Positions 16,235-25,294 are shown, counted from the stretch's first letter. The stretch: 35,242 nucleotides of DNA from Haemophilus haemolyticus_L (GCF_003490595.1 NZ_QQGY01000013.1:1-35242), one strand, 5' to 3'. Notes: generated by a model not told the origin, from the letters alone. Numbers and translations: made by a program.

Positions 16235-16975
16235 ATGTGGATAGGGGTGATTTCATTATTCCCCGAAATGTTTAAAGCGATTACGGAATTTGGGGTTACA
16301 GGTAGAGCCGTAAAACATAATCTTCTGCAAGTGGAATGTTGGAATCCAAGAGATTTTACATTCGACAAGCATAAAACCGTAGATGACCGCCCTTATGGTG
16401 GTGGTCCGGGAATGCTGATGATGGTGCAACCTTTACGGGATGCGATTCATGCTGCGAAAGCAGCGGCAGGAGAAGGCGCAAAGGTGATTTACCTTTCGCC
16501 ACAAGGACGTAAACTCGATCAAGGCGGCGTAACCGAGCTTGCTCAAAATCAGAAGTTGATTTTGGTATGCGGACGTTACGAAGGTATTGATGAGAGATTG
16601 ATTCAAACTGAAATCGATGAAGAATGGTCAATCGGCGATTACGTTCTGACCGGTGGGGAATTGCCAGCAATGACATTAATTGATGCTGTTGCACGTTTTA
16701 TTCCCGGTGTATTAGGCAAACAAGCCTCCGCAGAAGAAGATTCTTTTGCAGATGGTTTGTTAGATTGCCCGCATTACACCAGACCGGAAGTGCTAGAAGG
16801 ATTAACTGTACCACCCGTGCTGATGTCGGGACATCACGAAGAAATTCGGAAATGGCGATTAAAACAATCGTTACAAAGAACGTGGCTCCGACGCCCTGAG
16901 CTCTTAGAAGGCCTAGCTCTGACTGACGAACAACGTAAGCTGTTAAAAGAGGCGCAAGCCGAACATAACAGTTAG
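16235..16975 (+). CDS. trmD: TrmD, tRNA (guanine-37-N1) methyltransferase
   Basis: A 246-aa SPOUT-class methylase that makes m1G37 and so prevents +1 frameshifting. The trefoil-knot SAM site is visible in LVCGRYEGIDERLI and WSIGDYVLTGGELPAM. The N-terminus MWIGVISLFPEMF and the DDRPYGGGPGMLM loop are typical. Length matches E. coli TrmD (255 aa) within a few residues. It is the third gene of the rpsP operon. Confidence 0.97.
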   Translation: MWIGVISLFPEMFKAITEFGVTGRAVKHNLLQVECWNPRDFTFDKHKTVDDRPYGGGPGMLMMVQPLRDAIHAAKAAAGEGAKVIYLSPQGRKLDQGGVTELAQNQKLILVCGRYEGIDERLIQTEIDEEWSIGDYVLTGGELPAMTLIDAVARFIPGVLGKQASAEEDSFADGLLDCPHYTRPEVLEGLTVPPVLMSGHHEEIRKWRLKQSLQRTWLRRPELLEGLALTDEQRKLLKEAQAEHNS

Positions 16976-17011
16976 TTTCAGTTACATCTAGGATCAATAA
17001 AGGATCAAACA

Positions 17012-17362
17012 ATGTCTAACATTATCAAACAACTTGAACAAGAACAATTAAAACAAAACGTACCTAGCTTCCGCCCAGGTGATACTTTAGAAGTTAAAGT
17101 ATGGGTAGTTGAAGGTAGCAAACGTCGTTTGCAAGCATTCGAAGGCGTGGTTATTGCAATTCGTAACCGTGGCTTGCACTCAGCATTTACTTTACGTAAA
17201 GTATCTAACGGCGTAGGCGTTGAGCGTGTATTCCAAACTCACTCTCCAGCTGTAGATTCTATCGCAGTTAAACGTAAAGGTGCGGTACGTAAAGCTAAAC
17301 TTTACTACTTACGTGAACGTTCAGGTAAATCTGCTCGTATTAAAGAGCGTTTGGGCGAATAA
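17012..17362 (+). CDS. rplS: 50S ribosomal protein L19
   Basis: A 116-aa ribosomal protein with canonical IIKQLEQEQLKQNVPSFRPGDTLEVKVWV and RKAKLYYLRERSGKSARIKERL. It ends the rpsP-rimM-trmD-rplS operon and is followed by a strong terminator. Confidence 0.98.
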   Translation: MSNIIKQLEQEQLKQNVPSFRPGDTLEVKVWVVEGSKRRLQAFEGVVIAIRNRGLHSAFTLRKVSNGVGVERVFQTHSPAVDSIAVKRKGAVRKAKLYYLRERSGKSARIKERLGE

Positions 17363-17372
17363 TTTCGCAAAG

Positions 17373-17400
17373 AAAAAGGCTTGGAATCCCAAGCCTTTTT
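17373..17400. terminator. Bidirectional terminator between rplS and queH
   Basis: A perfect 12-bp stem (17373-17384 with 17389-17400) with a 4-nt loop begins with A5 and ends with T5. It can end rplS on the plus strand and queH on the minus strand. Confidence 0.93.
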
Positions 17401-17413
17401 TGAATTCATTATA

Positions 17414-18151
17414 TTAATCAGCACTATAATACAATTTTCCGATTTCAATTTTTTGACGACCAGTCTCTTCTCGCCATTTATTACTATCACGTAAAGAATA
17501 CACACAACCGCAATATTCCTGTTGATAAAACCGCTCACGCTTACTAATCTCAATCATGCGTTGCGAGCCACCTTCTTTTCGCCAGTTGTAATCCCAATAA
17601 ATAACATCATCATATTTTTCTGCAGCGCGATGCCCACAGCCATTGATTTGATTCATATCCTTCCAGCGAGAAATACCAAGACAACTAGTAAACACAGGGA
17701 AACCGTGTTCATGAGCATATTCAGCGGCTTTTTCAAAGCGCATATCAAAACACATAGTACAACGGATCCCCCTCTCTGGCTCCCATTCCATTCCTTTGGC
17801 ACGATCAAACCAATTTTGACGATCGTAATCTGCATCAATAAATGGAATGCCAAATTTTTGGGCAAAACGAATATTTTCTTCTTTACGAATTAAATATTCT
17901 TTGAGTGGATGAATATTCGGATTGTAAAAATAAATCGTAAATTCAATGCCAGATGCAAGGATTGCCTCCATCACTTCACCCGAGCAAGGCGCACAGCATG
18001 AATGTAAAAGGAGTTTATTATGTCCATCTGGCAACTCAAGTTTTTCACGAATAAAAGGTGCATTAGGATCTTTGCGTACCTTCTGTTTACGAGTTTTACC
18101 TTGAAAGTTAACCGCACTTTGCTCAGGTTTAGATTGAAGTTCTGTATTCAT
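17414..18151 (-). CDS. queH: QueH, epoxyqueuosine reductase
   Basis: A 245-aa QueH (DUF208) protein, the non-cobalamin enzyme for the last step of queuosine synthesis in tRNA anticodons, reducing epoxyqueuosine. Metal and Fe-S cysteines are visible: LHSCCAPCSG near residues 49-58, CTMCFDMRF in the middle, and CGCVYS near the end. NQINGCGHRAAEKY and WDYNWRKEGGSQRM are family blocks. Length is usual. The basic N-terminal extension of about 35 residues is poorly conserved in such proteins. The ribosome site before the ATG is weak. Confidence 0.92.
   Translation of the reverse strand: MNTELQSKPEQSAVNFQGKTRKQKVRKDPNAPFIREKLELPDGHNKLLLHSCCAPCSGEVMEAILASGIEFTIYFYNPNIHPLKEYLIRKEENIRFAQKFGIPFIDADYDRQNWFDRAKGMEWEPERGIRCTMCFDMRFEKAAEYAHEHGFPVFTSCLGISRWKDMNQINGCGHRAAEKYDDVIYWDYNWRKEGGSQRMIEISKRERFYQQEYCGCVYSLRDSNKWREETGRQKIEIGKLYYSAD
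18111..18119 (-). repeat. DNA uptake signal sequence core
   Basis: Exact ACCGCACTT inside the 5' end of queH. Confidence 0.9.
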
Positions 18152-18201
18152 AAAGTTTAATTAAAATTAATTGGTATCAAGTATATAAGCTAAATTAAGG
18201 A

Positions 18202-19191
18202 CTAATAATTTCTATCAACTGACAAATACGCTAAAGAAATTAACGCCTTCTTATAATCACTGTCTGGCAGCATTGCAATTGCATCTACAGCTTTTTGAGC
18301 TTCTTCTTTTGCACGATTCATCGCGTAATCTAAAGACTTATGCTCAGCCATAATAGCTAATACCTCATCAATAGCTTCACGTTTACCTCCTTGCTCAATC
18401 GCTTCGCGAATTAAAGCTGCCTGTTGAGCATTACCATGACGCATAGCGTGTAGAAGAGGAAGGGTTGGTTTTCCTTCAGCTAAATCATCGCCTACATTTT
18501 TACCTAGAACTTGCGCATTTGCACTATAATCCAATACATCATCCACGAGTTGAAATGCAGTTCCAAGATAACGCCCATAATCTTGTAAAGCCTTTTCTTG
18601 AGCTTCTGTTCCACCCGCAACAATTGCCGCAGCCTGACCAGCCACTTCAAACAAACGCGCAGTTTTGCTATAAATTACACGCATATAATTAGCTTCGCTC
18701 GTTTCAGGATCATTAACATTCATTAACTGCTGAACTTCGCCTTCTGCTAAAACGTTAGTCGCATCGGCCATAATTCCCAAAATCTTCAATGACTCTAATT
18801 GTGCAACTAATTGAAATGCACGCGTATAAATAAAATCTCCTACAAGTACACTTGCAGCATTCCCAAATTCTGAATTCGCCGTAGCGCGCCCACGACGCAT
18901 ATCGGACTCATCCACCACATCATCATGCAATAAAGAGGCAGTATGAATAAATTCAACAAAAGTAGCACAAGTAATTGAATTAGAGCCTCCAAACCCTAAA
19001 GATCGAGCTGCGAGAACTGCGATCAATGGACGGATCCGCTTACCACCACCTTGAACAATATAAAAACCTAACTGTCCTATTAATGGAACATCTGAATTAA
19101 GCTGAGCAAGAATATTTTGATTAACTTTTTGCATGTCGGGATCTGCAAGTTTCTGGATCTCGTCGATGCTCATAAGATCTTGTTTCTTCAT
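18202..19191 (-). CDS. ispB: IspB, octaprenyl (polyprenyl) diphosphate synthase
   Basis: A 329-aa trans-prenyltransferase that extends FPP with IPP to give the quinone side chain. The two aspartate-rich motifs LLHDDVVDESD and QLVDDVLDY are intact, and GGGKRIRP precedes the first. The E. coli enzyme (323 aa) would align best with the in-frame ATG at 19173 (MSIDEIQKLADPDM), so the true start may be six codons later. The gene is divergent from rplU, the arrangement also found in E. coli. Confidence 0.95.
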   Translation of the reverse strand: MKKQDLMSIDEIQKLADPDMQKVNQNILAQLNSDVPLIGQLGFYIVQGGGKRIRPLIAVLAARSLGFGGSNSITCATFVEFIHTASLLHDDVVDESDMRRGRATANSEFGNAASVLVGDFIYTRAFQLVAQLESLKILGIMADATNVLAEGEVQQLMNVNDPETSEANYMRVIYSKTARLFEVAGQAAAIVAGGTEAQEKALQDYGRYLGTAFQLVDDVLDYSANAQVLGKNVGDDLAEGKPTLPLLHAMRHGNAQQAALIREAIEQGGKREAIDEVLAIMAEHKSLDYAMNRAKEEAQKAVDAIAMLPDSDYKKALISLAYLSVDRNY

Positions 19192-19213
19192 TTTTTCATC
19201 AATTATTAGTCAA

Positions 19214-19222
19214 AAGTGCGGT
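19214..19222 (+). repeat. DNA uptake signal sequence core
   Basis: Exact AAGTGCGGT between ispB and rplU. Confidence 0.9.
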
Positions 19223-19302
19223 GCATTTTACCCGAATTTTCAGACTTTCTGAAATCAATCCGCAAATGAAGGGAATTTTTTTATTTTATTGTAAATAAAT
19301 TC

Positions 19303-19331
19303 TTGCCATAGGTAGGATTTTTCCGTAGAAT
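19303..19331 (+). promoter_or_regulatory. Sigma-70 promoter of rplU-rpmA
   Basis: TTGCCA (19303-19308) and TAGAAT (19326-19331) are separated by exactly 17 bp, about 70 bp before the L21 start codon. Transcription would begin near 19338. Confidence 0.72.
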
Positions 19332-19365
19332 TTGCGACCTATTTATATGAATTTTTAAGTGTGGA

Positions 19366-19379
19366 CTGCTAAAGAGCAG
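19366..19379 (+). promoter_or_regulatory. Small hairpin in the rplU leader
   Basis: CTGCT and AGCAG arms with an AAAG loop sit in the untranslated leader 25 bp before the rplU start. Ribosomal protein leaders are often autoregulatory, but this stem is short and unproven. Confidence 0.3.
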
Positions 19380-19404
19380 GGAAACACAATTAAGCGGAGT
19401 ATTT

Positions 19405-19716
19405 ATGTACGCAGTTTTCCAAAGTGGCGGTAAACAACACCGTGTGAGCGAAGGTCAAGTTGTTCGTTTAGAAAAACTTGAACTTGCAACTGGCGCAACA
19501 GTTGAGTTCGATTCTGTGTTGATGGTCGTTAATGGTGAAGATGTTAAAATCGGTGCACCAGTAGTTGCTGGCGCAAAAGTAGTGGCTGAAGTAGTTGCAC
19601 AAGGTCGTGGCGAGAAAGTTAAAATCGTTAAATTCCGTCGTCGCAAACACAGCCGTAAACAACAAGGTCATCGTCAGTGGTTCACAGAAGTGAAAATCAC
19701 TGGGATTCAAGCATAA
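19405..19716 (+). CDS. rplU: 50S ribosomal protein L21
   Basis: A 103-aa protein with canonical MYAVFQSGGKQHRV and VKIVKFRRRKHSRKQQGHRQ. It is the first gene of rplU-rpmA, with a good promoter and leader upstream. Length equals E. coli L21. Confidence 0.98.
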   Translation: MYAVFQSGGKQHRVSEGQVVRLEKLELATGATVEFDSVLMVVNGEDVKIGAPVVAGAKVVAEVVAQGRGEKVKIVKFRRRKHSRKQQGHRQWFTEVKITGIQA

Positions 19717-19736
19717 TTTCAGAGGAGATCAAGTAG

Positions 19737-19994
19737 ATGGCAACTAAAAAAGCTGGTGGTTCAACTCGTAACGGTCGCGATTCTGAAGCTAAACGCCTTG
19801 GTGTTAAACGTTTCGGTGGCGAATCTGTATTAGCAGGTAGCATCATTGTTCGTCAACGTGGTACTAAGTTCCACGCGGGTAGCAACGTAGGTATGGGTAA
19901 AGACCACACCTTATTCGCAACTGCAGATGGTAAAGTTAAATTTGAAGTAAAAGGCGAGAAAAGCCGTAAATACGTAAGTATTGTTACTGAATAA
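19737..19994 (+). CDS. rpmA: 50S ribosomal protein L27
   Basis: An 85-aa protein with canonical MATKKAGGSTRNGRDSEAKRLGVKRFGGE. The N-terminus reaches the peptidyl-transferase centre. It follows rplU by 20 bp with GGAGAT as ribosome site and is followed by a terminator. Confidence 0.98.
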   Translation: MATKKAGGSTRNGRDSEAKRLGVKRFGGESVLAGSIIVRQRGTKFHAGSNVGMGKDHTLFATADGKVKFEVKGEKSRKYVSIVTE

Positions 19995-20013
19995 TTTAAA
20001 ATCTATTCGATTG

Positions 20014-20041
20014 AAACGCCCTACAATTTTGTGGGGCGTTT
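20014..20041 (+). terminator. Terminator after rpmA
   Basis: A 12-bp stem with one G-U pair (20014-20025 with 20030-20041) and a 4-nt loop is followed by TTGTCTTTTT on the plus strand. It may attenuate rather than fully block reading into the downstream transporter and obgE. Confidence 0.88.
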
Positions 20042-20074
20042 TGTCTTTTTTAATTTCACATAAGCGAGCAATCA

Positions 20075-20995
20075 ATGAAACAACAACCTTTATTAGGCTT
20101 TACCTTTGCGCTTATTACCGCTATGGCTTGGGGATCCTTACCTATCGCGCTCAAACAAGCTTTATCTATAATGAACGCTCAAACTATCGTATGGTATCGT
20201 TTTATTGTAGCGGCAATCTCATTATTAGCTCTACTTGCTTATAAAAAGAAATTACCTGAACCAATGAAAGTCGGTCAATATGCTTGGCTTGCCCTTATTG
20301 GGGTAATTGGTCTTACCGGCAATTTTCTATTATTTAGTAGCTCGCTGAATTATATTGAACCTTCGGTTGCACAAATTTTTATTCATTTATCCTCTTTTGG
20401 AATGCTCATCTGTGGTGTCCTGATCTTCAAAGAAAAATTGGGTCTGCACCAAAAGATCGGGCTTTTCTTATTGTTAATTGGTTTAGGTTTATTCTTTAAT
20501 GATCGTTTTGATGTATTTGCCGGACTAAATCAGTATTCAACAGGTGTCATCTTAAGCGTAGCAGGATCCCTGATTTGGGTCGCTTATGGAATGGCGCAAA
20601 AATTAATGTTGCGTAAATTTAATTCACAACAAATCTTGCTAATGATGTATTTAGGTTGTGCCATAGCTTTTATGCCGATAGCTGAATTCTCGCAAGTACA
20701 AGAACTCACACCGTTAGCTCTGATTTGTTTTATTTACTGCTGTTTAAATACCTTAATTGGATACGGCTCTTATGCGGAAGCGCTTAATCGTTGGGATGTA
20801 TCAAAAGTCAGTGTTGTTATCACACTTGTACCTCTTTTCACAATCCTATTTTCACATATTGCGCATTATTTTAGTCCAGCAGATTTCGCGGCACCAGAAT
20901 TGAATAATATTAGCTATATTGGTGCATTTGTTGTAGTATGCGGGGCAATTTTATCCGCAATTGGACATAAATTATTACCGCATAAAACTCATTAA
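20075..20995 (+). CDS. EamA/DMT-family transporter, YhbE-like
   Basis: A 306-aa inner-membrane protein with about ten hydrophobic helices in two EamA repeats, GFTFALITAMAWGSLPIALKQ opening the first and VAGSLIWVAYGMAQKL opening the second. The family exports or imports small metabolites; the substrate is unknown. Its place between rpmA and obgE is the same as that of E. coli yhbE, which supports orthology. It is probably co-transcribed with obgE, 27 bp downstream. Confidence 0.88.
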   Translation: MKQQPLLGFTFALITAMAWGSLPIALKQALSIMNAQTIVWYRFIVAAISLLALLAYKKKLPEPMKVGQYAWLALIGVIGLTGNFLLFSSSLNYIEPSVAQIFIHLSSFGMLICGVLIFKEKLGLHQKIGLFLLLIGLGLFFNDRFDVFAGLNQYSTGVILSVAGSLIWVAYGMAQKLMLRKFNSQQILLMMYLGCAIAFMPIAEFSQVQELTPLALICFIYCCLNTLIGYGSYAEALNRWDVSKVSVVITLVPLFTILFSHIAHYFSPADFAAPELNNISYIGAFVVVCGAILSAIGHKLLPHKTH

Positions 20996-21003
20996 AGTGC
21001 GGT
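20995..21003 (+). repeat. DNA uptake signal sequence core
   Basis: Exact AAGTGCGGT between the transporter stop codon and obgE. Confidence 0.9.
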
Positions 21004-21022
21004 TTATTTTGGAGAAGTTTTA

Positions 21023-22195
21023 ATGAAATTTATTGATGAATCCCTTATTCGAATTGAGGCTGGGGATGGTGGCAACGGTTGCGTAAGTTTCCGTCGAGAG
21101 AAATTTATTCCGAAAGGCGGCCCTGACGGTGGCGACGGTGGCGACGGTGGCGATGTCTATTTACAAGCTGATGAAAACCTCAATACCTTAATTGACTACC
21201 GTTTTAATAAACACTTTGCGGCAGAGCGTGGAGAGAATGGACGGAGTTCAGATTGTACAGGACGTCGTGGTAAAGATATTATTTTACCTGTTCCCGTAGG
21301 AACTCGCGCTATTGATAACGACACCAAAGAAACCTTGGGAGATTTAACCCAACACGGTCAAAAAATGTTGGTAGCCAAAGGTGGTTATCATGGTTTAGGA
21401 AATACCCGTTTCAAATCATCAGTAAACCGTGCACCGCGTCAAAAAACAATGGGTACACCGGGCGAAAAACGCGATTTATTATTGGAATTAATGCTACTTG
21501 CTGATGTGGGAATGCTCGGTTTACCTAATGCAGGTAAATCCACTTTTATTCGTGCCGTTTCAGCAGCCAAACCAAAAGTTGCAGATTATCCATTTACCAC
21601 CTTAGTGCCAAGTCTCGGTGTTGTGAAAGTGGATGACTCACACAGTTTTGTGGTGGCAGATATTCCTGGATTAATTGAAGGTGCGGCAGATGGCGCAGGG
21701 CTAGGAATTCGCTTTTTAAAACATTTAGAACGTTGTAGAGTTCTTATTCATTTAGTCGATATTGCTCCAATTGATGGCTCTAATCCAGCAGATAATGTCG
21801 CTATTATTGAATCTGAACTTTTCCAATACAGTGAAAAATTATCAGAAAAACCACGTTGGTTAGTATTTAATAAAATTGATACGATGAGCGATGAAGAAGC
21901 TGAAGAGCGGGCTCGAGAAATTACTGAACAATTAGGTTGGGAAGAAGACTATTACCTGATTTCAGCTGCAACAGGAAAAAATGTTCCGCCACTTTGTCGT
22001 GATATTATGGACTTTATCATAGCGAATCCACGGGAAGCTGAAACACAACAAGTTGCGCCTGAAGAAGTGAAATTCAAATGGGAAGATTATCATCAAGAAC
22101 AACTAGCAGAACATCAATTTGATGATGACGAAGATTGGGATGATGATTGGACCGAAGAAGATGATGAAGGGATTGAGTTCATCTATAAACCTTAA
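21023..22195 (+). CDS. obgE: ObgE/CgtA, ribosome-associated GTPase
   Basis: A 390-aa essential GTPase acting in 50S assembly and stress control. The glycine-rich Obg fold fills residues 1-158. It includes three tandem copies of a 9-bp unit coding Asp-Gly-Gly at 21125-21151. The G domain has GLPNAGKST (166-174), DIPGLIEGA and NKID. The last 30 residues are very acidic (DDDEDWDDDWTEEDDEGIE), as in other proteobacterial ObgE. GGAG lies upstream of the ATG, and a terminator follows. Confidence 0.97.
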   Translation: MKFIDESLIRIEAGDGGNGCVSFRREKFIPKGGPDGGDGGDGGDVYLQADENLNTLIDYRFNKHFAAERGENGRSSDCTGRRGKDIILPVPVGTRAIDNDTKETLGDLTQHGQKMLVAKGGYHGLGNTRFKSSVNRAPRQKTMGTPGEKRDLLLELMLLADVGMLGLPNAGKSTFIRAVSAAKPKVADYPFTTLVPSLGVVKVDDSHSFVVADIPGLIEGAADGAGLGIRFLKHLERCRVLIHLVDIAPIDGSNPADNVAIIESELFQYSEKLSEKPRWLVFNKIDTMSDEEAEERAREITEQLGWEEDYYLISAATGKNVPPLCRDIMDFIIANPREAETQQVAPEEVKFKWEDYHQEQLAEHQFDDDEDWDDDWTEEDDEGIEFIYKP

Positions 22196-22226
22196 GAAGG
22201 TCTTATTTTATAAGCATTAAAAATTC

Positions 22227-22256
22227 AAAAGCACCTAAACTATTTTAGGTGCTTTT
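22227..22256. terminator. Bidirectional terminator between obgE and ndk
   Basis: A perfect 13-bp stem (22227-22239 with 22244-22256) with a 4-nt loop is flanked by A and T runs. It serves obgE and the convergent ndk. Confidence 0.92.
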
Positions 22257-22265
22257 TACTATCGA

Positions 22266-22688
22266 TCAACGCTCAAAAATTTCAGAATCAGTAAAGAAAT
22301 AGGCAATTTCACGATTTGCACTATCCACACTATCCGAGCCATGAACCGAATTCTCACGCTGACTTAATGCAAAACCTTTACGAATTGTACCTTCTGCTGC
22401 AGTTTCTGGATTCGTTGTACCAATCAAAGTGCGATAATCTTTCACTGCATTTTCTTTTTCAAGAACGGACACCACTATCGGTGAAGACATCATATATTCA
22501 ACTAAAGGCGCAAAAAATTCTTTTCCTTGATGTTCTGCATAAAAGCCTTCAGCCTGCTCACGAGTTAAGCGTACCATTTTAGAGGCTACGATTTTAAAGC
22601 CATTTTGCTCAAAACGAGTTAAGATCGCTCCAATTAGATTACGCTTTACCGCATCAGGTTTAATAATCGAAAAAGTTCTTTCTGTCAT
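22266..22688 (-). CDS. ndk: Ndk, nucleoside diphosphate kinase
   Basis: A 140-aa enzyme that transfers the gamma phosphate of ATP to NDPs through a phosphohistidine (His116 in RENSVHGSDS). The N-terminus TERTFSIIKPDAVKRNLIG is canonical. Two ATGs are adjacent (22691 and 22688). The second is chosen because GGAG is 5 nt before it and only 2 nt before the first. It follows pepB by 9 bp, so the pair is likely co-transcribed. Confidence 0.97.
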   Translation of the reverse strand: MTERTFSIIKPDAVKRNLIGAILTRFEQNGFKIVASKMVRLTREQAEGFYAEHQGKEFFAPLVEYMMSSPIVVSVLEKENAVKDYRTLIGTTNPETAAEGTIRKGFALSQRENSVHGSDSVDSANREIAYFFTDSEIFER

Positions 22689-22697
22689 CATATCTCC

Positions 22698-24002
22698 TTA
22701 CTTCAATGATTTTGATAACATTAAATTTGCTAAAGTTTGCACACCAATTCCAGTGGCTCCAACAGCCCATAAATCACTACCAGATTTACGATAAGTCGCG
22801 GAACAATCAATATGCAACCAATTTTGTTGATAATTTTTTACAAAATACGATAAAAATGCCATTGCTGTGCTTGCCCCCGCCCCAACTGGAACAGAACCAA
22901 TATTAGCAATATCGGCAAAAGATGAATTAATTTGTGAACGATGAAGCTCTTCAAATGGTAAACGCCAGAAGGGTTCATTTTCTGCTTGTGCTGATTGGAA
23001 AAGATTCTTCACGAGATCATCATCCATAGACAATACAGAATGATAGTCGTTGCCTACTGCCACTTTTGCTGCGCCAGTTAAAGTCGCACAATCAATAATA
23101 AAACTTGGATTTTGGTTATCAGCCTCAATCAATCCATCGGCTAACACCAAACGACCTTCAGCATCCGTATTCAACACTTCTGCGCTCACACCATTTTTAT
23201 AAGTAATAATATCACCCAATTTAAATGCATTATTGCTTACCAAATTTTCTGCACAACATAAATACAGTTTAACGCGTTGATTTAATCCACGAGCGATAGC
23301 AAAACCTAAAGCCCCAGTTAATAATGCAGCCCCGCCCATATCGGTTCGCATTGTACTCATTCCATCACTTGGTTTAATGCTGTAGCCGCCACTGTCAAAA
23401 GTAATCCCCTTGCCAACTAAACAAGCTAACACTGGTACATTCGGATCTTGTGTTGGATTGAAATCAAGTTGTAACATAGCAGGCAAGTTAGCTGAGCCTT
23501 TACCTACAGTCCAAATTCCGTGATAACCTTGTTGCTCAAGTTCCTCACCAGAAATAATCTTAAAACTTACCGCACTTTTTTCATTATAAATGTCCGCTTG
23601 GTTTAAGATGAATTCTGCTGCACGTTCTGCTAATTTTACTGGTGTTAGGCTTTGTGCTGGCTCATTAATAATCCCACGCACAAAATCACCACATTCGATA
23701 CGCGCTAATAATTCATCTTGCGGTTCATCATCTAAATGTGGAAACTCAATCGCGTAATCTTGTTTTGCGGTATAAAAACCTTGATAAAACGCCCAGCAAA
23801 ATTCTAAATCCCATCCTTCACCGACTAATTCCACATCTTTAATTCCCTGCCCACGCAATTTACGAGCAGCTTGTTGAACTAAAGTGCGGTCAGTTTTTTG
23901 ATTATTTTTTAAATGAATCGTAGCTTTATTAGAGTCAAAGCTCAAAATAGCATTTTTTCCCCAAGCGTCAGAGGCTTGGTTTATTGATAATCTAATTTCC
24001 AT
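22698..24002 (-). CDS. pepB: PepB, peptidase B (M17 leucyl aminopeptidase family)
   Basis: A 434-aa metallo-aminopeptidase with the M17 signature NTDAEGRLVLADGL and metal-ligand segment VGKGITFDSGGYSIKP. DMGGAALL and IDCATLTGAA are also present. The frame extends to 24089, overlapping the ligase gene. The ATG at 24002 (MEIRLSINQASDAW) is preferred, with AGGA 7 nt upstream and the usual PepB length. It is followed closely by ndk. It is the first housekeeping gene after the polysaccharide cluster. Confidence 0.95.
   Translation of the reverse strand: MEIRLSINQASDAWGKNAILSFDSNKATIHLKNNQKTDRTLVQQAARKLRGQGIKDVELVGEGWDLEFCWAFYQGFYTAKQDYAIEFPHLDDEPQDELLARIECGDFVRGIINEPAQSLTPVKLAERAAEFILNQADIYNEKSAVSFKIISGEELEQQGYHGIWTVGKGSANLPAMLQLDFNPTQDPNVPVLACLVGKGITFDSGGYSIKPSDGMSTMRTDMGGAALLTGALGFAIARGLNQRVKLYLCCAENLVSNNAFKLGDIITYKNGVSAEVLNTDAEGRLVLADGLIEADNQNPSFIIDCATLTGAAKVAVGNDYHSVLSMDDDLVKNLFQSAQAENEPFWRLPFEELHRSQINSSFADIANIGSVPVGAGASTAMAFLSYFVKNYQQNWLHIDCSATYRKSGSDLWAVGATGIGVQTLANLMLSKSLK
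23569..23577 (-). repeat. DNA uptake signal sequence core
   Basis: Exact ACCGCACTT inside pepB. Confidence 0.9.
23882..23890 (+). repeat. DNA uptake signal sequence core
   Basis: Exact AAGTGCGGT inside pepB. This is the last exact copy; none occurs in the 11.3 kb to its right. Confidence 0.9.
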
Positions 24003-24052
24003 TTTTATTTCCTGAATAGAAGAACATACCGAAAATATAGCGACAATTCTGA

Positions 24053-25291
24053 TCAAGAATCTGATATAGATTTTTGCATAAATGACCAAAATAAGACTAA
24101 AGAAAAGAAATAAAATATATTTCCCGAATTATGTGTTAGAAATGCTTGTGTTAAACAATAGCTCATTGTGGATAACACATGAACAATACCAAGGGTAGTA
24201 AGTAATTTTATCTTTTTATTATTTGGAAATTTTTTCTGTTTCCGATAAAAAGAACACAGTGGGACCAGAAAAATGCCTAAAATCGCAACTCCGCCTAAGA
24301 TACCTTTTTTAGCTAATTCATCAATAAATTGGTTATGTAGGTGAGAATATACTGTAAATTCACGAGATACAATGCCTTTATCCGCTAGGCTTTTTTTATA
24401 TTCATCTAATGCTTTCAAACTCCAACCAGAAATAGGATGCTCAATAAAAGCATCCACTCCCATCTTCCACATATCTAAACGAGCGCCTATACTTCCATCT
24501 TTAGAATTTTGAGAATAATGGCTCAGGTTATTCTTCACATCTAATATTCTACCGACAAATTGCTCGTTAGTACTTAATGAAATTCCCCCAACTAGAATAC
24601 TTAGTACAACAGCACTAAGTAATTTTTTAGATATCATATTTCTATACATGTAAAGTACAAAAACAAATATTAAAGGAACACCGACCCATCCACCTCGAGC
24701 GAAAGAAAGCACGCTAGCTAATACACCGAATAATCCAGCAATAGCTGTCACCAATGCCAATCTGTTTTTCTTTATATCAAACAAGTACAAAGCAATAATA
24801 AAGCTAAACAATCCTAGCGACATCGCAATATCACCAGATTGAATTTTCATTTGTTCATTAAAAGCTGCGGGTAAATGCAAAATATAGTATTGATAAAGAG
24901 CAACTAATCCCGCAACAAAAGATCCTACAGGAATACTATAAAGCAATACATCAAATTTTACCTTGCTATAAATAACAAAAATAATCACAGAAAGAAATAA
25001 AAATGCTCTTAGAGGATTATCAATCAGCTTAAATTTATCACCATGTAAAATAATAAAAAAAAGAGCGTTCAGGAAATACAGAGAAATAACAAAAAAGATA
25101 GGGTTATTCTGTTTTATAATTTCTGTTATCTTAAACTTCTTATAAATAGAATAGAAAACGAATAAAATACTTACGACTAATAATGCTGTTGAACCATAGT
25201 TATATCCTTTAGGGAAAACTAAGAGTAAAGTAAAAAAAGAAAATATAGACGTATTAATAAATAACTTTAGGTATTTTTCTTTGCTATACAC
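24053..25291 (-). CDS. waaL: WaaL-type O-antigen ligase (Wzy_C family)
   Basis: A 412-aa polytopic inner-membrane protein with about ten helices and a large periplasmic loop at roughly residues 240-335. The O-antigen ligase/polymerase signatures are visible: SFARGGWVG (Arg199), HPISGWSL, and SHLHNQFIDELAKKGILGG with His317 and His319 in the loop. Such ligases move undecaprenyl-linked glycans onto lipid A-core in the periplasm. It is the last gene of the cluster, 3 bp after the dehydratase, and matches the place of HI0874 in Rd. The alternative, a second polymerase, is less likely because a distinct EpsG-type polymerase gene is present. Confidence 0.85.
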   Translation of the reverse strand: MYSKEKYLKLFINTSIFSFFTLLLVFPKGYNYGSTALLVVSILFVFYSIYKKFKITEIIKQNNPIFFVISLYFLNALFFIILHGDKFKLIDNPLRAFLFLSVIIFVIYSKVKFDVLLYSIPVGSFVAGLVALYQYYILHLPAAFNEQMKIQSGDIAMSLGLFSFIIALYLFDIKKNRLALVTAIAGLFGVLASVLSFARGGWVGVPLIFVFVLYMYRNMISKKLLSAVVLSILVGGISLSTNEQFVGRILDVKNNLSHYSQNSKDGSIGARLDMWKMGVDAFIEHPISGWSLKALDEYKKSLADKGIVSREFTVYSHLHNQFIDELAKKGILGGVAILGIFLVPLCSFYRKQKKFPNNKKIKLLTTLGIVHVLSTMSYCLTQAFLTHNSGNIFYFFSLVLFWSFMQKSISDS

Positions 25292-25294
25292 TGA

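Noticed and set aside
16111..17012. Antisense frames across trmD and rplS
   Set aside because: They mirror conserved genes on the plus strand and have no start signals of their own.
24003..24089. N-terminal extension of pepB
   Set aside because: It overlaps the ligase gene, looks unlike PepB, and the ATG at 24002 has its own ribosome site.
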